A DNA stretch of 64,000 bases from Sphingomonadales bacterium (GTDB taxonomy: Bacteria > Pseudomonadota > Alphaproteobacteria > SMXS01), in contig JALHLV010000007.1 of assembly GCA_022844405.1 (NCBI GenBank), positions 62,001 through 126,000 of the forward strand, given 5' to 3'. The stretch's first letter is position 1. The number at the start of each line of letters is the position of its first letter. The notes beneath the pieces were generated by a model. That model was not told the DNA's origin. It worked only from the letters and a program-made list of their open reading frames with translations, and did no database searches. Position numbers and translations under genes: made by a program. This document shows, piece after piece, positions 1 through 8,775 of the stretch.

Positions 1-732
1 GTGCTCGGCCTGTTCGGCTTCCAGGACTATCTGGTGTCGGACGGCACGGGCATGGTCAGTCGCATTCCGGACGGCGTGTCCGGCGAGGCGGCGCTCTACG
101 TGTTCGGCGGCACCGGCTTTACCGCCTATTACGGCATGGCCGAGGTCGGCAAGCCGACGCCGGGCTGCAACGTGCTCGTTTCGGGCGCGGCGGGCGCCGT
201 CGGCTCGCTGGCCGGGCAGATCGCCAGGATCATGGGCGCGGGCAGGGTGGTCGGCATCGCCGGCTCGGACGAGAAGTGCCGCTGGCTGACCGAGGAACTC
301 GGTTTCGACGCCGCCATCAACTACAAGACCGAGGACGTCGCCGCGCGGGTCAAGGAGCTGTTCCCGAAGGGCCTCGACATCTACTACGACAATGTGGGCG
401 GCGACATTCTCGACATCGCGCTGGCCAACCTGGCCATGAACGCCCGCGTCGTCATCTGCGGCGGCATCTCGCGCTACAACAAGGCCGGACCCATCGAAGG
501 GCCGAAGAACTATTTCAACCTGGTCTATTCGCGCGCGACCATGACCGGCTTCATCATCGTCGACCACGTCCACCGCTACAAGGAATGGACCCAGATCATG
601 GGCCAGTGGATCGCCGACGGGAAGCTGAAGTACCGCATCGACATGCTGGAGGGCTTCGAGAACCTGCCGAAAGGCCTGATCCGGCTGTTTACCGGCGACA
701 ATATCGGCAAGCAGCTTATCCGCATCGGATAG
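1..732 (+). CDS. NADP-dependent oxidoreductase, zinc-less MDR family (partial, 5' end outside window)
   Basis: Medium-chain dehydrogenase/reductase of the CurA/prostaglandin-reductase (2-alkenal or double-bond reductase) type. The visible 243 residues hold the Rossmann fold, with a glycine-rich AxxGxxG-type loop at about residues 60-70, a YDNVGG segment near 129-134 and the C-terminal substrate loop with FNLVYSRA. No zinc ligands are seen, as expected for this branch. Family members are about 330-345 residues, so roughly 90-100 N-terminal residues lie left of the window; the GTG at base 1 is probably an internal codon. The likely reaction is NADPH-dependent reduction of an activated C=C bond, which would suit the catabolic neighbourhood. 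Family assignment is firm, substrate unknown. Confidence 0.85.
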   Translation: MLGLFGFQDYLVSDGTGMVSRIPDGVSGEAALYVFGGTGFTAYYGMAEVGKPTPGCNVLVSGAAGAVGSLAGQIARIMGAGRVVGIAGSDEKCRWLTEELGFDAAINYKTEDVAARVKELFPKGLDIYYDNVGGDILDIALANLAMNARVVICGGISRYNKAGPIEGPKNYFNLVYSRATMTGFIIVDHVHRYKEWTQIMGQWIADGKLKYRIDMLEGFENLPKGLIRLFTGDNIGKQLIRIG

Positions 733-741
733 GCCGCCGGG

Positions 742-1134
742 TCACGCCAGCTTCAGCACGAAGCCGACCAGCGCGCCCAGCACCAGGATGTAGATCGGCG
801 GCATGGTCAGCAGCAGGCCTCCGACGCGCTTTTCCGGCGCGCTGTAGTAGCCGAGCGCGTACCACAGGCGCCCGATGGGCCAGATGGCGCCGATCCCGGC
901 GGCCCACAGCGGATCGACCGCCCAGGCGAACAGCCAGATGCCGGGCAGGAACAGCACCAGATGCTCCAGCGTGTTCTGGTGCGCCCGCACATAGCACTCA
1001 TATTCGGGCGGTCCGCTGTGCGACGGCGCCTTGATCTTGAACTTCGACCGCGCGCTGCCGGCCTTGAACAGGGTGAAGTAATAGACGAGCAAACCCACGC
1101 AGCTCACGATTCCTACATAGATATAGTTTTCCAT
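742..1134 (-). CDS. MAPEG family membrane protein
   Basis: 130-residue integral membrane protein with about four hydrophobic segments, matching the MAPEG family (membrane-associated proteins in eicosanoid and glutathione metabolism). Family-typical features are a Glu-Tyr-rich loop after the first helix (EYECYVRAHQNTLEH) and an R-x-x-Y-x-x-G-Y stretch (RLWYALGYY) near residue 90. Bacterial members are often microsomal-GST-like but their activity is usually untested. It converges on the preceding reductase with a 9-nt gap. Start is the ATG at 1134. Family call good, function inferred only. Confidence 0.85.
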   Translation of the reverse strand: MENYIYVGIVSCVGLLVYYFTLFKAGSARSKFKIKAPSHSGPPEYECYVRAHQNTLEHLVLFLPGIWLFAWAVDPLWAAGIGAIWPIGRLWYALGYYSAPEKRVGGLLLTMPPIYILVLGALVGFVLKLA

Positions 1135-1216
1135 GCCTCATGACTCCCGGGCGGCAGGAACCGTCCGGAGCGCGGCGCGCTCCGGTCCGGCGGGGACGAC
1201 TCGATCGGTGTGCCTG

Positions 1217-1561
1217 TCAGGCGGTGAAGAAATCCGCGCGCGGCTTGCCCTGCGGATCGTAGACGGGCTCGGACAGATCGACCCTGTACTTCTTCACGGC
1301 GGCCGACTTCAGGCCCGACTGTCCCAGATGGGCGGCCATGTCGGTGTACCAGTGGTCGGCCAGGTGCACCGCCAGATCCTCCTGGGTGTCCCATTCCTCG
1401 AACACGTAGACGCGGCCCGGATTGAGCGGGTCCAGCGTCCAGGCATAATGGACGCAGCCCTTTTCGGTATAGGCACCCTCGATATGCTTGCGGGCACTGA
1501 GAATCGACTGTTCCGCGGTGGCAGGGTCGAACTCCAGAATTCCGGCGACGATAACGGTCAT
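1217..1561 (-). CDS. Antibiotic biosynthesis monooxygenase (ABM) domain protein
   Basis: 114-residue single-domain ABM/dimeric alpha-beta barrel protein. The N-terminal strand MTVIVAGILEFDP, the middle H-Y-A-W segment and the V-F-E-E-W strand (YVFEEWDTQEDLAVH) are typical of the YgiN-like cofactor-free monooxygenase family. The start was put at the ATG at 1561 because a GGGGAAG Shine-Dalgarno sits just upstream; a longer in-frame extension to 1723 lacks homology and runs toward the divergent P450 promoter. Such proteins can be quinol monooxygenases or small stress proteins; the substrate cannot be read here. Confidence 0.85.
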   Translation of the reverse strand: MTVIVAGILEFDPATAEQSILSARKHIEGAYTEKGCVHYAWTLDPLNPGRVYVFEEWDTQEDLAVHLADHWYTDMAAHLGQSGLKSAAVKKYRVDLSEPVYDPQGKPRADFFTA

Positions 1562-1737
1562 GGTCTTCCCCATTACAGATGCGACTGGCACTTCCTGCAC
1601 GATCATGCGCCCTCGGCGCAAGCGGCATATCGGCACGAACCTTCCGCGGCCGCGCACGGCGCTTTTTGCGGTCGGCAACATGCGGTGGTGTGATAAAAGC
1701 ACCGTCGGTGAACTTTTTGTCAAGGCAGGAGCGGCGT

Positions 1738-2973
1738 ATGAACAAGGCCCTCGAAGAATTCAACTTCTTCGACCCGGAGGTGATGAAGTGCCCGTTCGAC
1801 TTCTATGAAAAGGCGAGGGCCGAGGCGCCGGTTTACCGGATGCCGGGCGCCGACGTCTATTTCATCACCCAATACGCCGACGTGAAGCTGGTCGCCCGCA
1901 AGCCCAAGCAGTTCTCCAGCGAATTCGGCCGGCTGATGCAGTCCGCCGAGCCGGACCCCCGCGTCGCGGCGGAGTATGCCAAGGGCTATCCGGGCGTCGC
2001 GACGATGCTGACGCGCGATGCGCCGGCGCACAACCGCTACCGGGCGCTGGTCAATCCGGCGTTCTCCGAGAAGCGGGTGCGCGAACTCAAGCCGCATATG
2101 GAGCAGATCGTCCACGACTTGATGGCCAAGCTGCCGCGGAGCGGGCCGGTGGATTTCTTCGCCGCCGTCGCCGTGCCGCTGCCGGTCTGGGTGATCGCCG
2201 ATGCGCTCGGCGTGCCGCGCGACGACCTGCCGAAGTTCAAGCACTGGTCCGATTGCTCCGTTGCCCAGTTCTCGTTGGTCACCACGCCCGAGCAGGACGT
2301 CTACATCGCCCAGCAGATCGTCGAGTATCAGCATTACTTCGCCGGGCAAATCGAAGAGCGCCGCGTCAATCCGTCCGACGACGTGGTGTCGTCCCTCGTG
2401 CACGCCCGCATCGAGGGCGAGCGGCCGCTCGACGTTCCCGAGATGCTGTCGATCATCCAGCAGATCCTGGTGGCCGGCAACGAGACGACCACGGCGACCC
2501 TTGCCGCCGGCATGGTCCATTTGATCCAGCGTCCCGATGTGCTGGAGCGGATCCGCGCCGACCGGTCGCTGGTCGGACAGTTCGTCGAGGAAATTCTGCG
2601 TCTGGAGTCGCCGTCTGCCGGCATGTGGCGGATCGCCCTGGAGGACACCGAGGTGCATGGTGTGATGATTCCCGCCGGCGCCAAGGTGATGATCCGCTGG
2701 GATTCGGCGAACCGGGACGAGCAGGTGTTTGCCTGCCCCAACGATGTCGATCTCGAGCGCAAGAACAGCCAGGAGCACCTGGCGTTCGGCTACGGCATCC
2801 ACATGTGCCTGGGACACGTGCTGGCCAGGCAGGAACTCAACGTCGCCTTCAACATCATTCTGGACGAATTGAAGAGCTGGAAGATGGCGAAGGGCCACGA
2901 GGAGCTGGTCTACCTGCCCAACGTGCTGCTGCACGGCCTGGGCGAACTGCACCTGGAAATCGAGAAGTTCTGA
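1738..2973 (+). CDS. Cytochrome P450 (first copy)
   Basis: 411-residue soluble bacterial P450, a heme-thiolate monooxygenase. Visible motifs: I-helix oxygen-activating AGNETT at 246-251, ExxR at E285-R288, and heme-binding FGYGIHMCLG at 350-359 with Cys357 as axial ligand. The start is the ATG at 1738 after CAGGAG; an upstream in-frame ATG at 1579 would add a non-homologous leader overlapping the divergent ABM gene. The enzyme needs two electrons from a ferredoxin/reductase pair, none of which lies beside it. It is followed after 109 nt by an acyl-CoA ligase, suggesting hydroxylation of a hydrophobic acid or alcohol. A second, related P450 is at 19991. Confidence 0.95.
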   Translation: MNKALEEFNFFDPEVMKCPFDFYEKARAEAPVYRMPGADVYFITQYADVKLVARKPKQFSSEFGRLMQSAEPDPRVAAEYAKGYPGVATMLTRDAPAHNRYRALVNPAFSEKRVRELKPHMEQIVHDLMAKLPRSGPVDFFAAVAVPLPVWVIADALGVPRDDLPKFKHWSDCSVAQFSLVTTPEQDVYIAQQIVEYQHYFAGQIEERRVNPSDDVVSSLVHARIEGERPLDVPEMLSIIQQILVAGNETTTATLAAGMVHLIQRPDVLERIRADRSLVGQFVEEILRLESPSAGMWRIALEDTEVHGVMIPAGAKVMIRWDSANRDEQVFACPNDVDLERKNSQEHLAFGYGIHMCLGHVLARQELNVAFNIILDELKSWKMAKGHEELVYLPNVLLHGLGELHLEIEKF

Positions 2974-3082
2974 GGGCCGGACGCCGGAAACCGGCCGTCC
3001 CCATTCGCGACGGTGCGTATTGCCGTGACAACGGCGACTTCGTACAGTCGCGGGAGGGGAGACCATCCTATGAGGACCGACC

Positions 3083-4651
3083 ATGCCGATCGCTGAGCTT
3101 CAGGTGCTCGCCGACATTCCGCGCCATTGGGCGGCGCAACGGCCTGCAAAGATCGCGACCGTGTTCGAGGACAGGGCCGTGTCCTGGAAGGACTTCGACC
3201 GTTATGCCACGCAGGTCGCCAATGGCATCATCGGGGCGGGCGTAAAGCCGCAGACCCGGGTCGCCTACCTGGGCAAGAACTCGGACCTGTACTTCCAGCT
3301 GCTGTTCGGCGCGGCCAAGTCGAACACGGTGATGGTCGGCATCAACTGGCGCCTGGCGCCGCCCGAGGTCGAGTACATCGTCAACGACGCGCGGATCGAG
3401 GTGCTGTTCGTCGAGGAGGAGTTCTTCGGCCTGATCGGCGAGATCGGCGACCGGCTGGCGACGGTGAAGCTCTACGTGGCCATGTCGGGTCGCGGCCATG
3501 GCTGGGAAGACTACCTCTCCTGGCGCGACGGCCAGTCCGAGGCCGATCCCATGCTGCCCATCGACGGCGAGGACATCTGCGTCCAGCTCTACACCTCCGG
3601 CACCACCGGAAGGCCCAAGGGCGTGCAGCTTCCCAACCGCGGCTTCATCGTCCAGCGCTACGGCGACGAGATCGCCGGCGAGTGGAGCAAGTGGCACGAC
3701 GACGACGTGATCATGATCCCCATGCCGGTGTTCCACGTCGGCGGCACGGGCTGGGGCTTCCAGGGCTTCTACAATGGCGCGACCCAGGTGATCCTGGGCC
3801 AGGCCGACCCGGGGCTGATCATCGAGACCATCCAGAAATACCGGGTCACCAAGGTGTTCGTGGTGCCCGCCGTGTTGCAGTTCATGCTGCAGCACGAGGC
3901 GTCGAAGACCGCCGATTTCTCCCATGTCCGCGTGGTGCTCTACGGTGCGTCGCCGATCCCGGAGGATGTGCTGGTCCGGGCGCTCGCCACCTTCAAGTGT
4001 CCGTTCGTCCAGCTATACGGCATGACCGAGACCAGCGGCTCGGTCACCTTCCTGCCGCCCGAGGCGCATGTGCCCGGCTCCAGCAAGCTGCGCAGCTGCG
4101 GCATCCCGTTCCATGGCATCGAGATCATCATCGGCGACGCCGCCGGCATCGCCCAGCCGCCGGGCCAGGTGGGCGAGATCATGATCCGCGCGCCGGGCAT
4201 CATGACGGGTTACTGGAACATGCCCGAGGCGACCGCCGAAGCGGTGAAAGGCGGCTGGTACCATTCCGGCGACGCCGGCTACATGGACGACGAGGGCTAC
4301 ATCTATGTCTACGACCGGGTGAAGGACATGATCGTCTCGGGCGGCGAGAACATCTATCCGGCCGAGGTCGAGAGCGCCCTGTCCAAGCATCCCGCCGTCG
4401 CCGACATCGCGGTGATCGGCGTGCCCAGCGAGCGCTGGGGCGAGGAGGTGAAGGCGGTGGTGGTCAAGGAGAAGGGCGCGCACGTGACCGAGGACGAGCT
4501 GATCGCCTTCGCCCGCACCCAGATCGCCGGCTTCAAGACGCCCAAGTCGGTCGATTTCGTCGACAGCCTGCCGCGCAACCCGTCCGGCAAGCTGCTGAAG
4601 AAGGAACTCCGCGAGCCCTATTGGGCCGGGCGGACGAGGCGGGTGGGCTAA
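3083..4651 (+). CDS. AMP-binding acyl-CoA ligase (first copy)
   Basis: 522-residue ANL-superfamily adenylate-forming ligase, likely activating a carboxylic acid to its CoA thioester with ATP. Core motifs: P-loop YTSGTTGRPKG at 170-180, YGMTET at 312-317, the YHSGD...DRVKDMIVSGGENIYP hinge region from about 393, and the C-terminal catalytic lysine in NPSGKLLKKELR near 500. The start at 3083 follows an AGGACC Shine-Dalgarno. It is closely similar along its whole length to the ligase at 6584, with the same N-terminal VLADIPRHWA segment, so the two are recent paralogs. Substrate range (fatty, aromatic or terpenoid acid) is not decidable by eye. Confidence 0.93.
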   Translation: MPIAELQVLADIPRHWAAQRPAKIATVFEDRAVSWKDFDRYATQVANGIIGAGVKPQTRVAYLGKNSDLYFQLLFGAAKSNTVMVGINWRLAPPEVEYIVNDARIEVLFVEEEFFGLIGEIGDRLATVKLYVAMSGRGHGWEDYLSWRDGQSEADPMLPIDGEDICVQLYTSGTTGRPKGVQLPNRGFIVQRYGDEIAGEWSKWHDDDVIMIPMPVFHVGGTGWGFQGFYNGATQVILGQADPGLIIETIQKYRVTKVFVVPAVLQFMLQHEASKTADFSHVRVVLYGASPIPEDVLVRALATFKCPFVQLYGMTETSGSVTFLPPEAHVPGSSKLRSCGIPFHGIEIIIGDAAGIAQPPGQVGEIMIRAPGIMTGYWNMPEATAEAVKGGWYHSGDAGYMDDEGYIYVYDRVKDMIVSGGENIYPAEVESALSKHPAVADIAVIGVPSERWGEEVKAVVVKEKGAHVTEDELIAFARTQIAGFKTPKSVDFVDSLPRNPSGKLLKKELREPYWAGRTRRVG

Positions 4652-4660
4652 ATTCCCCGT

Positions 4661-6421
4661 CTAGACGGCGTTCCGGACCACCCTGCCGGGACGCGCGCCG
4701 GTGTCCTTGTCGTTCATGCGTGTGCGGACGCCGTTGACGAATGTGCCCACATAGCCTTCCACCGGCTGCATGATGCGCCGGCCGCCGGCCGGCAGGTCGT
4801 GATGCGCGACGGGAAGGTCCACGTTGAGGCGGTCGAGATCGATGATGTTGATGTCGGCCCGCAAGCCCGGCAACAGCCGCCCGCGGTCCGCCAGCCCATA
4901 CATGTCGGCATTGGTGGCGGTTTGCTTGGCGATGATGAACTCGAGCGGCAGTTTCTCGCCGCGGCTGCGGTCCCGCACCCAATGGGTGAGCTGATAGGTG
5001 GGCATGGTGCCGTCGACGATCAGGCTGACATGAGCGCCGGCGTCGCTCAGCCCGGTGACCGTGTGATCATGGGTCAGCATTTCGCGGATCACGTCGAAAT
5101 TGCCGTACAGGTAATTGCCGCCGAGCAGAATGGCGAAGGCCCTGCCGTCGTGTTCCAGCAGGAAGTCGTACATCACGTCCGCCGTGTCGCGCCCCTGGGC
5201 GGCGGCCGTGGCGGCGAATGACGTGCCGGGTTCCGGCTCGTAGTTCACCGGGCTGCCCATGGGGAACATGTGCGACATGGCCTGCCGGAAAAGCCCGTAG
5301 ATATTCTTCATCGAGCCCGCTTGCGGGTGGGGAATGTCCCGGTCCGCGAGGATCGCGGCCTTCACCTCGGGCTTGCGGAGTTCGGCGACCAGCCGGTCGA
5401 GCGGCAGGTCGGCCAGCTTCAGGAATGTCTCCCGGCGCATGAACATGTGATAGCCGTTGAGACCGCTGATCATCCCGATGGGCCGCGCGCAAACCTGCGG
5501 GCGAAGCTGCGCGCCGGCCGCGTTGTGCTCCGTCACCCTGGCCAGCACGTCGCGCCACAATTCCGGATTGTCGGCCACCTGAACCAGGGTGAAGGTGACC
5601 GGGCGTCCGCAGGCCTTGGACAGCACCGCCATCCGGTCGACTTCCTCCATGCTGGAATGGCGCTCGCCGCCCAGTTGCGCGAGCTGGCCAACCGTCCCGG
5701 CCGGGATGATCTCGAACACGCCTCGGCCCGCCTGTCTGATGGCGTCGGCGAAGGCCATGAGTTCCTCGTCGGCTGCGAAGGTGCCGGGTACGGCGCCGCC
5801 ATTGATCGACATGTGGCCGATGGTCCGCGAACTCGACACGCCGACGGCGCCGGCGTCCAGCGCCTCCTTGACGATCCGGCCCATGGCCGCGACGTCTTCG
5901 ACGGTGGCGTCCTCATTGGCCCGGCCGCGCGCGCCCATCACATAGTTGCGAATGGCCCCGTGGGCGATCTGCGCGGCGATGTCGAGCGCGTAGGTGCGCC
6001 CGTCCAGATAGTCCAGGTATTGAGGAAAAGTCTCCCAAGCGCCCCAGGGCATGCCCTCGTACAGCGCGGTGCCGGGAATGTCCTCGACGCCTTCCATGAG
6101 CTCGATGAGATCTTTCTCGCCGCCGGGCGGAACCGGGGCGAAGCCGACACCGCAATTGCCCATGACCACGGTGGTGACCCCGTTGCTGGCGGACGGATCG
6201 ATCTCGTCGTCCCAGGCCACCTGGCCGTCATAGTGGGTGTGCACGTCCACCCAACCCGGCGAGACGATGCAGCCGCCGGCATCGACGACTTCCCGGGCCG
6301 ATTCCGTGATCGACGCGCCTACCGCGGCGATTCGGCCGTCCTTGATGGCCACGTCGCCGACGAAGGCGGCCTTTCCCGTGCCGTCGACAACGGTGCCGCC
6401 CTTGAGAAGGTAGTCGTACAT
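4661..6421 (-). CDS. Amidohydrolase, N-acyl-D-amino-acid deacylase family
   Basis: 586-residue metal-dependent amidohydrolase of the D-aminoacylase group. Seen: N-terminal composite beta domain ([13 protein letters not shown]), metal-binding HTH at 61-63 within [13 protein letters not shown], the [10 protein letters not shown] segment with Cys90 typical of D-aminoacylases, and a late SDAGAHVS segment carrying the catalytic Asp. Family enzymes cleave N-acyl groups from amino acids, though many uncharacterised members sit in catabolic clusters and may hydrolyse other amides or lactams. It lies antisense between the two acyl-CoA ligases, only 9 nt from the end of the first, so it belongs to a different transcript. 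Confidence 0.88.
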   Translation of the reverse strand: MYDYLLKGGTVVDGTGKAAFVGDVAIKDGRIAAVGASITESAREVVDAGGCIVSPGWVDVHTHYDGQVAWDDEIDPSASNGVTTVVMGNCGVGFAPVPPGGEKDLIELMEGVEDIPGTALYEGMPWGAWETFPQYLDYLDGRTYALDIAAQIAHGAIRNYVMGARGRANEDATVEDVAAMGRIVKEALDAGAVGVSSSRTIGHMSINGGAVPGTFAADEELMAFADAIRQAGRGVFEIIPAGTVGQLAQLGGERHSSMEEVDRMAVLSKACGRPVTFTLVQVADNPELWRDVLARVTEHNAAGAQLRPQVCARPIGMISGLNGYHMFMRRETFLKLADLPLDRLVAELRKPEVKAAILADRDIPHPQAGSMKNIYGLFRQAMSHMFPMGSPVNYEPEPGTSFAATAAAQGRDTADVMYDFLLEHDGRAFAILLGGNYLYGNFDVIREMLTHDHTVTGLSDAGAHVSLIVDGTMPTYQLTHWVRDRSRGEKLPLEFIIAKQTATNADMYGLADRGRLLPGLRADINIIDLDRLNVDLPVAHHDLPAGGRRIMQPVEGYVGTFVNGVRTRMNDKDTGARPGRVVRNAV

Positions 6422-6583
6422 CTCGATCTCCCGGTTTCGCGCTCACAACCCATCTCCAGCATGACGTAGCGGATATCTTCCTGCTCATCAATATTGGCGG
6501 CGCCCCTTGATGCCGCCTATTGCCCGGCATCGCGGCTGTCCGTAGATAGGGGCAACGAACAAACATCCCGCAGGAACCGAACG

Positions 6584-8149
6584 ATGCTCATCGACGGCAT
6601 CAACGTGCTCGCCGACATTCCCCGCCATTGGGCGCGCCTCCGGCCGGAGCGGGCGTGCACCATCTTCGAGGAGCGGATCACGTCCTGGTCCGGCTTCGAC
6701 CTCCAGTGCACCCGCGTCGCCAACGGGCTGATCGCTGACGGCGTCGGGCCGCGGGGACGAATCGGCTATCTGGGCAAGAATTCGGACCTGTATTTCCAGC
6801 TGCTGTTCGGCTCGGCCAAGGCGAATGTGGTGATGGTCGCCATCAATTCCCGGCTGGCGGCGCCCGAGATCGAATACATCATCGGCGACGCCCAGGCGGA
6901 AATCCTGTTCGTGGAGCCGGAATTCCTAGGCCTGGTGCACCGGATCGCGTCGCCGGGCGTGCGCAAGGTCGTCGTCATGGGCGAGCCGCGGGACGGCCTC
7001 GAGGACTATGACGGGTGGCGCGACCGGCAACTGGACGCCGATCCCAGGGTGCCGTCCGTGCCCGAGGACGTCTGCGTCCAGCTCTATACCTCCGGCACCA
7101 CCGGCCTCCCCAAGGGCGTCCAGATCATGCATCTGGGCCTGATCGTCCAGCGGCTGGGCTATCTGGCCACCGGCGAGGCCTGGGCGCAGTGGCAGGACGG
7201 CGAGGTGGCCATGATCCCCATGCCGGTGTTCCATGTGGGCGGGACGGGCTGGGGCTTCCAGGGCTTCTATCACGGCGCCACGCAGGTGATCCTCGCCCAG
7301 GCGGAAGCCGGAAAAATCATCGAGGCGATCCAGAAGCACAAGGTGACCAACGTGTTCGTGGTGCCGGCCGTCCTGCGCACCATGCTGCAGCACGAAGCGG
7401 CGGCCACCGCCGATTTCTCTCACGTCCGCGTGGTGCATTACGGCGCCTCGCCGATCCCCGAGGACGTGCTGGTGCGCGCCATGGCCACCTTCAACTGCCC
7501 CTTCGTGCAGCGTTACGGCATGACCGAGGCGAGCGGCACGATCACCTACCTGCCGCCGGAGCAGCACGTCGCCGGTTCGCCGCGGCTGCGCAGCTGCGGC
7601 ATCCCGTTTCCGGGCTCGCAGGTGATCATCGGCGATGAGAACGATGCCGAGCTGCCGCGCGGGCAGGTGGGCGAGATCCTGATCAAGGCGCCGTGGCTGA
7701 TGAAGGGCTACTGGAACATGCCCGAGGCGACGGCGCAGGCCATGCGCAATGGCTGGTACCATTCCGGCGACGCCGGCTACATGGACGGCGAGGGCTTCAT
7801 CTACATCCACGACCGGGTGAAGGACATGATCGTCTCGGGCGGCGAGAACATCTATCCGGCCGAGGTGGAGAGCGCCCTGTCGCACCATCCGGCGATCTCC
7901 GACGTGGCGGTGATCGGCGTGCCCAGCGAGCGCTGGGGCGAGGAGGTGAAGGCCGTCGTGGTGCTGGAGCCGGGCGCGTCGCTGACCGAGCAGGAACTCA
8001 TCGCCTTCGCCCGCACCCGCATCGGCGGCTACAAGGTCCCCAAATCGGTCGACTTCATCGACGTGCTGCCGCGCAACCCCTCCGGCAAGCTGCTGAAGAA
8101 GGAGCTGCGGGAACCGTATTGGGCGGGGCATGTGCGGCGGGTGGGTTAA
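6584..8149 (+). CDS. AMP-binding acyl-CoA ligase (second copy)
   Basis: 521-residue paralog of the ligase at 3083, with the same layout: YTSGTTGLPKG P-loop near residue 170, YGMTEA, YHSGDAGYMDGEG hinge and the NPSGKLLKKELREPYW C-terminal lysine motif. Start is the ATG at 6584, preceded by CAGGAAC; the longer frame from 6494 adds a non-homologous leader. The two copies differ around the acyl-pocket segment before YGMTE (LYGAS against HYGAS, and nearby positions), hinting at related but not identical acids. It converges on the RidA-like gene with a 4-nt gap. Confidence 0.93.
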   Translation: MLIDGINVLADIPRHWARLRPERACTIFEERITSWSGFDLQCTRVANGLIADGVGPRGRIGYLGKNSDLYFQLLFGSAKANVVMVAINSRLAAPEIEYIIGDAQAEILFVEPEFLGLVHRIASPGVRKVVVMGEPRDGLEDYDGWRDRQLDADPRVPSVPEDVCVQLYTSGTTGLPKGVQIMHLGLIVQRLGYLATGEAWAQWQDGEVAMIPMPVFHVGGTGWGFQGFYHGATQVILAQAEAGKIIEAIQKHKVTNVFVVPAVLRTMLQHEAAATADFSHVRVVHYGASPIPEDVLVRAMATFNCPFVQRYGMTEASGTITYLPPEQHVAGSPRLRSCGIPFPGSQVIIGDENDAELPRGQVGEILIKAPWLMKGYWNMPEATAQAMRNGWYHSGDAGYMDGEGFIYIHDRVKDMIVSGGENIYPAEVESALSHHPAISDVAVIGVPSERWGEEVKAVVVLEPGASLTEQELIAFARTRIGGYKVPKSVDFIDVLPRNPSGKLLKKELREPYWAGHVRRVG

Positions 8150-8153
8150 CTCC

Positions 8154-8543
8154 CTAGTTGTAAGCCGCCGTCGCCTTGATCTCGACCGCGATTCCTGGCA
8201 GCGCCAGCTCGACCACGCCGATGGCGGTCCACGACGGGAACGGCTCGGTGATGTATCTGGCCTTCACCTTCATGAATGTCCCCAGGTGCGACTGCAGGCC
8301 CACATGGAAGGTGTGCAGGTCGACGATGTTGTCGAACGACAGGCCGGCCTCGTGCAGGATCTGGCCGATCAGGTCGAAGGCGCGGGCGAACTGCGCCTCC
8401 AGGTCGGGGATGGCGTTGCCGTCCGGGCCGACGCCGATCTGGCCCGACAGGATCAGCAGGTCGCCGACGCGGGTCGCCGGCGCGAACTGGAACGCCTCGT
8501 AGCTTCCCCGCATGCTGTCGGGAATGATGGGTTTGCCGGCCAT
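8154..8543 (-). CDS. RidA/YjgF family protein lacking the usual catalytic arginine
   Basis: 129-residue YjgF/YER057c/UK114 (RidA) fold protein, normally a homotrimer. Conserved segments are DLLILSGQIG near 28-37, the I-x-D-L-x-x-F-H-V strand at 73-81 and the C-terminal LPGIAVEIKATA strand. True RidA imine deaminases have an Arg shortly after the P-x-R-S-type turn; here that stretch reads PFPSWTAIGV, with Trp where Arg is expected. It therefore probably belongs to a subgroup without 2-aminoacrylate deaminase activity. Start at 8543 rather than far upstream because MAGKPIIPD begins right after a purine-rich AGGGGAG. It diverges from the aldehyde dehydrogenase. Confidence 0.88.
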   Translation of the reverse strand: MAGKPIIPDSMRGSYEAFQFAPATRVGDLLILSGQIGVGPDGNAIPDLEAQFARAFDLIGQILHEAGLSFDNIVDLHTFHVGLQSHLGTFMKVKARYITEPFPSWTAIGVVELALPGIAVEIKATAAYN

Positions 8544-8775
8544 TGAACAATCTCCCCTGAAATTTCCATTCACGCTTGATTTTTCGTCGCCATGGCCTAG
8601 TTTGCCATGGAAACCGGCGGCCACCATAGCAAGCCGGCGAGGCGATAAATATGGAATTTGGCCTGACCGGGCCTTAGACTGCCGCGCGAGGCGGGGTGGG
8701 GAGGGAAGACCCACGCCGGCTTTTCCAGACATTGGCAGCGGGAAGCGAAGCCTTCCCCGGAACGTGGAGAAGACG

